Source: Hemibagrus wyckioides
Taxonomy: Eukaryota > Chordata > Actinopteri > Siluriformes > Bagridae
Length of the DNA stretch: 64,000 nt
Assembly (NCBI RefSeq): GCF_019097595.1
Contig: NC_080720.1
Location: 18,284,352 to 18,348,351, forward strand
Reading direction: 5' to 3'
Position 1 is the stretch's first letter. Each line of letters begins with the position of its first letter. This document shows positions 61,600 through 64,000 of this stretch, piece after piece. Below the pieces are notes generated by a model. The model searched no databases, was not told where the DNA came from, and saw only the letters and a list, made by a program, of their open reading frames with translations. The translations under genes were made by a program, and so were the position numbers.

Positions 61600-61990
61600 G
61601 AAGTCTCCATCACTGAACATTTGAGAACTTTAACAGAAAAGAGTTTACGTTGAGTTAATTGATTTTTTTTTTTTTAAATTACGCTACACAATTGCACTTG
61701 ACTATAACATATGATAATTTAAGAAAGTAAATGATTAATAATCACACTATCCGGTGTCACCCAGCTGAGGACGGGTTTTCTTTTGAATGTGGTTCCTCTC
61801 AACGTTTCTTCCTCACATCATCTCAGGGAGTTTTGTCTCGCCACCATCGTCTCTGGCTTGCTCATTAGGGCTAAATTTGAAATGAAAGAATTCTGTAATT
61901 TATATCCTGAACTGGTATATTCCTGTAAAACTGTTTTGAGACAATGTTCATTGTTAAAAGCGCTCTATAAATACAATTAAATTGAACTGA
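61600..61990 (-). mobile_element. Teleost interspersed repeat (39487 family), inverted
   Basis: TCCATCACTGAACATTTGAG, GGTGTCACCCAGCTGAGGACGGGTT, TCTCAACGTTTCTTCCTCA, CATCTCAGGGAGTTTTGTCT and AAAAGCGCTCTATAAATACAATTAAATTGAA. Confidence 0.7.
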
Positions 61991-62343
61991 ACAGATTAGA
62001 GTGAAATGCGTTTTAAGTTTATAGCTGCGGGCAGAAATGTAACACACACACACACACAGCAAAAGGAAGATACATGCAATATATCAAATACGGAAAAGTC
62101 CAAACAAACATCATCCTCTACCAGCCACCATAACTCAAAATAAAATGTTTTTTGATCAGCCATTAATTTCTAATACAACACAATGGGGATGTTTTCTCAG
62201 ATTAAATCTTTTCTTTGGATTTCTCTTATTTTCCATGAGTTTACATGAAAAAAACACTATTTGTGGGCAAAATGCATTATTTATTTACAGCCCTACTTAA
62301 TAACTACTTTTGGTGTGTAATGTAAAAAGTGAAATGAAGAGCT

Positions 62344-62380
<37 letters not shown>

Positions 62381-62717
62381 GAAATTAATAAAGAAAATAA
62401 ACGTTCTATTAATTTGGGATTGAGAGCAAAATGCAGCGAGTGACTCAGGATACATGAATCATAAAGGGTTATGTCAACAGCTGGGAAAGGGGAACAAAAG
62501 CAAAAGAATATCGCTTGAATGTAGTCGTCAGTTTCGTTTTGAGCCTTTCTACAACATCTGTAATGCAAACGAGGCTGAGAATAAGAGTTCTTCCTTCTTT
62601 CTTTTTTGACAATTATTATGAAAAGAAACTTTTCCTATGAAACTGGATGTCTGGAACTGACATTTAATTATGAGAAGCAAATACAGCCCAGGGGTAAAGA
62701 GATAAACTACTGGAGAG

Positions 62718-62754
<37 letters not shown>

Positions 62755-62943
62755 TTCGCTGTCCAATGGTGTCAATGGATTATCATAAAAAATGGAAGCG
62801 ACGGATGGAGTTAGGGAGTATCAGAGAGCAGAGCAATAGAACCGAGACTGATAACGACATTACAGAGAGGGGGAATGGCGAGAAAGACTGTAGAAAAAGA
62901 CAACAAAGTGAAAGACTGATTGAAGTACCGCCCCAGAAGAAGT

Positions 62944-63072
62944 GCAGCTCCTTAATTGTTGCCGTCATGCATCCCTCATTTTTTTTTTTTAGTATAAAAA
63001 GTGAGATAGAAAGGGCATTTGTTAAATGAGGGGGTGCAATGAATGAGAAAAATGTGTGCTGTCATTTCTCGT
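62944..63072. repeat. Duplicated non-coding element, copy B
   Basis: Matches copy A (58507-58632) in CAGCTCCTTAATTG, AGTATAAAAAG, AAAGGGCATTTG, AATGAGGGGGTGC and AAAAATGTGTGCTGTCATTTCTC. Differences are spread over the element, suggesting an old duplication. Confidence 0.7.
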
Positions 63073-63606
63073 TATTGGTTCTGAAAGGAAAGAGTCTCAT
63101 TAAAATGAGCCTGTTGTTGTGGCTCTTGTCATAACATGAGGCTAAAGAGACAAACAGCCCCAAACGCTCTAATGATGCTAGCAGTCAAGCGGCAGCAGAC
63201 TCACTGGATTTATGACAAAATCTACATTTGTTTTTTTTTTCCACCACTGCTGCCTTTTACATGCTAAATGTGTTCATTTGCCCATGTCTCTAAATCTTAT
63301 AAATTACTGATAATGTGATAGAACTTCATACTATTACATAATCACATAATTACTATACAGTGTTTCATGTACAGTGAATACATACAGTATAAAGTGTAAT
63401 TACTGTCAAGCTTTCAAAAAGTCTATTTAAAATGAATTATGGCGTTTTACAATTTTACAATTATCTTCTGATAAAACATAAAATATTATATTTGATCGAA
63501 TGTATTTGAAATTCATGTAGCCCAAATAGTGACAGCCATACTTAAGTGATCAATATGTGGAACAAAATCCTAATGTGTGGCCACAGGTTTGTAAAGCACG
63601 AACATG

Positions 63607-64000
63607 CAATTATTACGTCATGGCAACCAAATCATTATGTCATGGCAACAGGATGATTACGCTATGGCAACCACATCATTATGTCATAGAAACGAGATGA
63701 TTACACCATGGCAACCAGATCATTATGTCATGGCAACGAGATGATTACACCATTGTAACCAGATCATTATGTCATGGAAACGGAATGATTACACCATGGC
63801 AACCAGATCATTATGTCATGGAAACAAAATGATTAGGCCATGGCAACCAGATCATCATGTCATGGAAACAAAATGATTACGCCATGGCAACAAGATCATT
63901 ACATCAAGGCCACCAAGATCATTATGTCAGGGCAACCAGATAACTCATGGCCACCAGATCATAACATCATGGCAAGGGTTCATTATGCCATGACAACCAG
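63607..64000. repeat. Minisatellite, 42-bp unit of two 21-bp halves
   Basis: Alternating halves ATCATTATGTCATGGCAACC and ATGATTACACCATGGCAACC (plus linker base) repeated about nine times with substitutions, decaying after about 63900 and running off the window. ATGGCAAC occurs at least eight times exactly. Confidence 0.9.

Larger units (their letters stand above)
53088..64000 (-). other. Presumed nxph4 intron 1 / upstream DNA
   Basis: No signal-peptide exon with a phase-0 donor was identified on the minus strand. Neurexophilin genes usually have one such small exon upstream. Apart from the repeats listed, no coding signal; 53100-54850, 57600-58900 and 63080-63600 are largely non-repetitive. 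Confidence 0.6.

Noticed and set aside
63607..64000. CRISPR-like array
   Set aside because: The units are contiguous and diverged, without unique spacers, and the DNA is from an animal nucleus; it is a minisatellite.

Overview
Vertebrate nuclear DNA, almost certainly a teleost fish. The genes are intron-split, microsatellites (GA, CA, TA, AAT) are dense, and Tc1/mariner fragments, tRNA-derived SINEs and teleost interspersed repeats are abundant. The SINE and Tc1 types resemble those I associate with catfish-like (ostariophysan) genomes, but that is recollection and was not tested.

Two protein-coding genes are supported, both on the minus strand. (1) shmt2, mitochondrial serine hydroxymethyltransferase, is complete. 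Its 12 coding exons run from the ATG at 39194 to the stop at 4032; all splice sites are GT-AG, all phases agree, and the product is 498 aa. Intron 1 is about 19.25 kb and full of repeats. (2) nxph4, a neurexophilin, is represented by its large last exon (52263-53087), which encodes all of the protein except the signal-peptide exon. That exon was not found, so 53088-64000 is probably intron 1. The order nxph4 then shmt2 on one strand matches the human NXPH4-SHMT2 arrangement (established knowledge).

Layout: 1-2.9 kb, flanking DNA with Tc1 relics and microsatellites; 2.9-4.0 kb, presumed shmt2 3' UTR; 4.0-19.9 kb, shmt2 exons 12 to 2; 19.9-39.2 kb, shmt2 intron 1 with Tc1 copies, two adjacent MITE-like elements, a retroviral env/LTR relic and some unexplained exon-like stretches; 39.2 kb, exon 1 and a promoter carrying an ACTACAATTCCC (ZNF143/THAP11-type) motif; 39.4-51 kb, intergenic DNA dominated by Tc1 deletion derivatives; 51-53.1 kb, nxph4 last exon and 3' region; 53.1-64 kb, presumed nxph4 intron with SINE and repeat copies, a duplicated non-coding element and a 42-bp-period minisatellite running off the end.

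The two genes are functionally unrelated: one-carbon metabolism in the mitochondrion and a secreted neurexin ligand. I found no new multi-gene system. The most interesting signals are (CT)n microsatellites placed directly at shmt2 splice sites, the promoter motif, a near-intact Tc1 transposon with one nonsense codon, the paired non-coding element in the nxph4 intron, and the terminal minisatellite built of RFX-half-site-like units.
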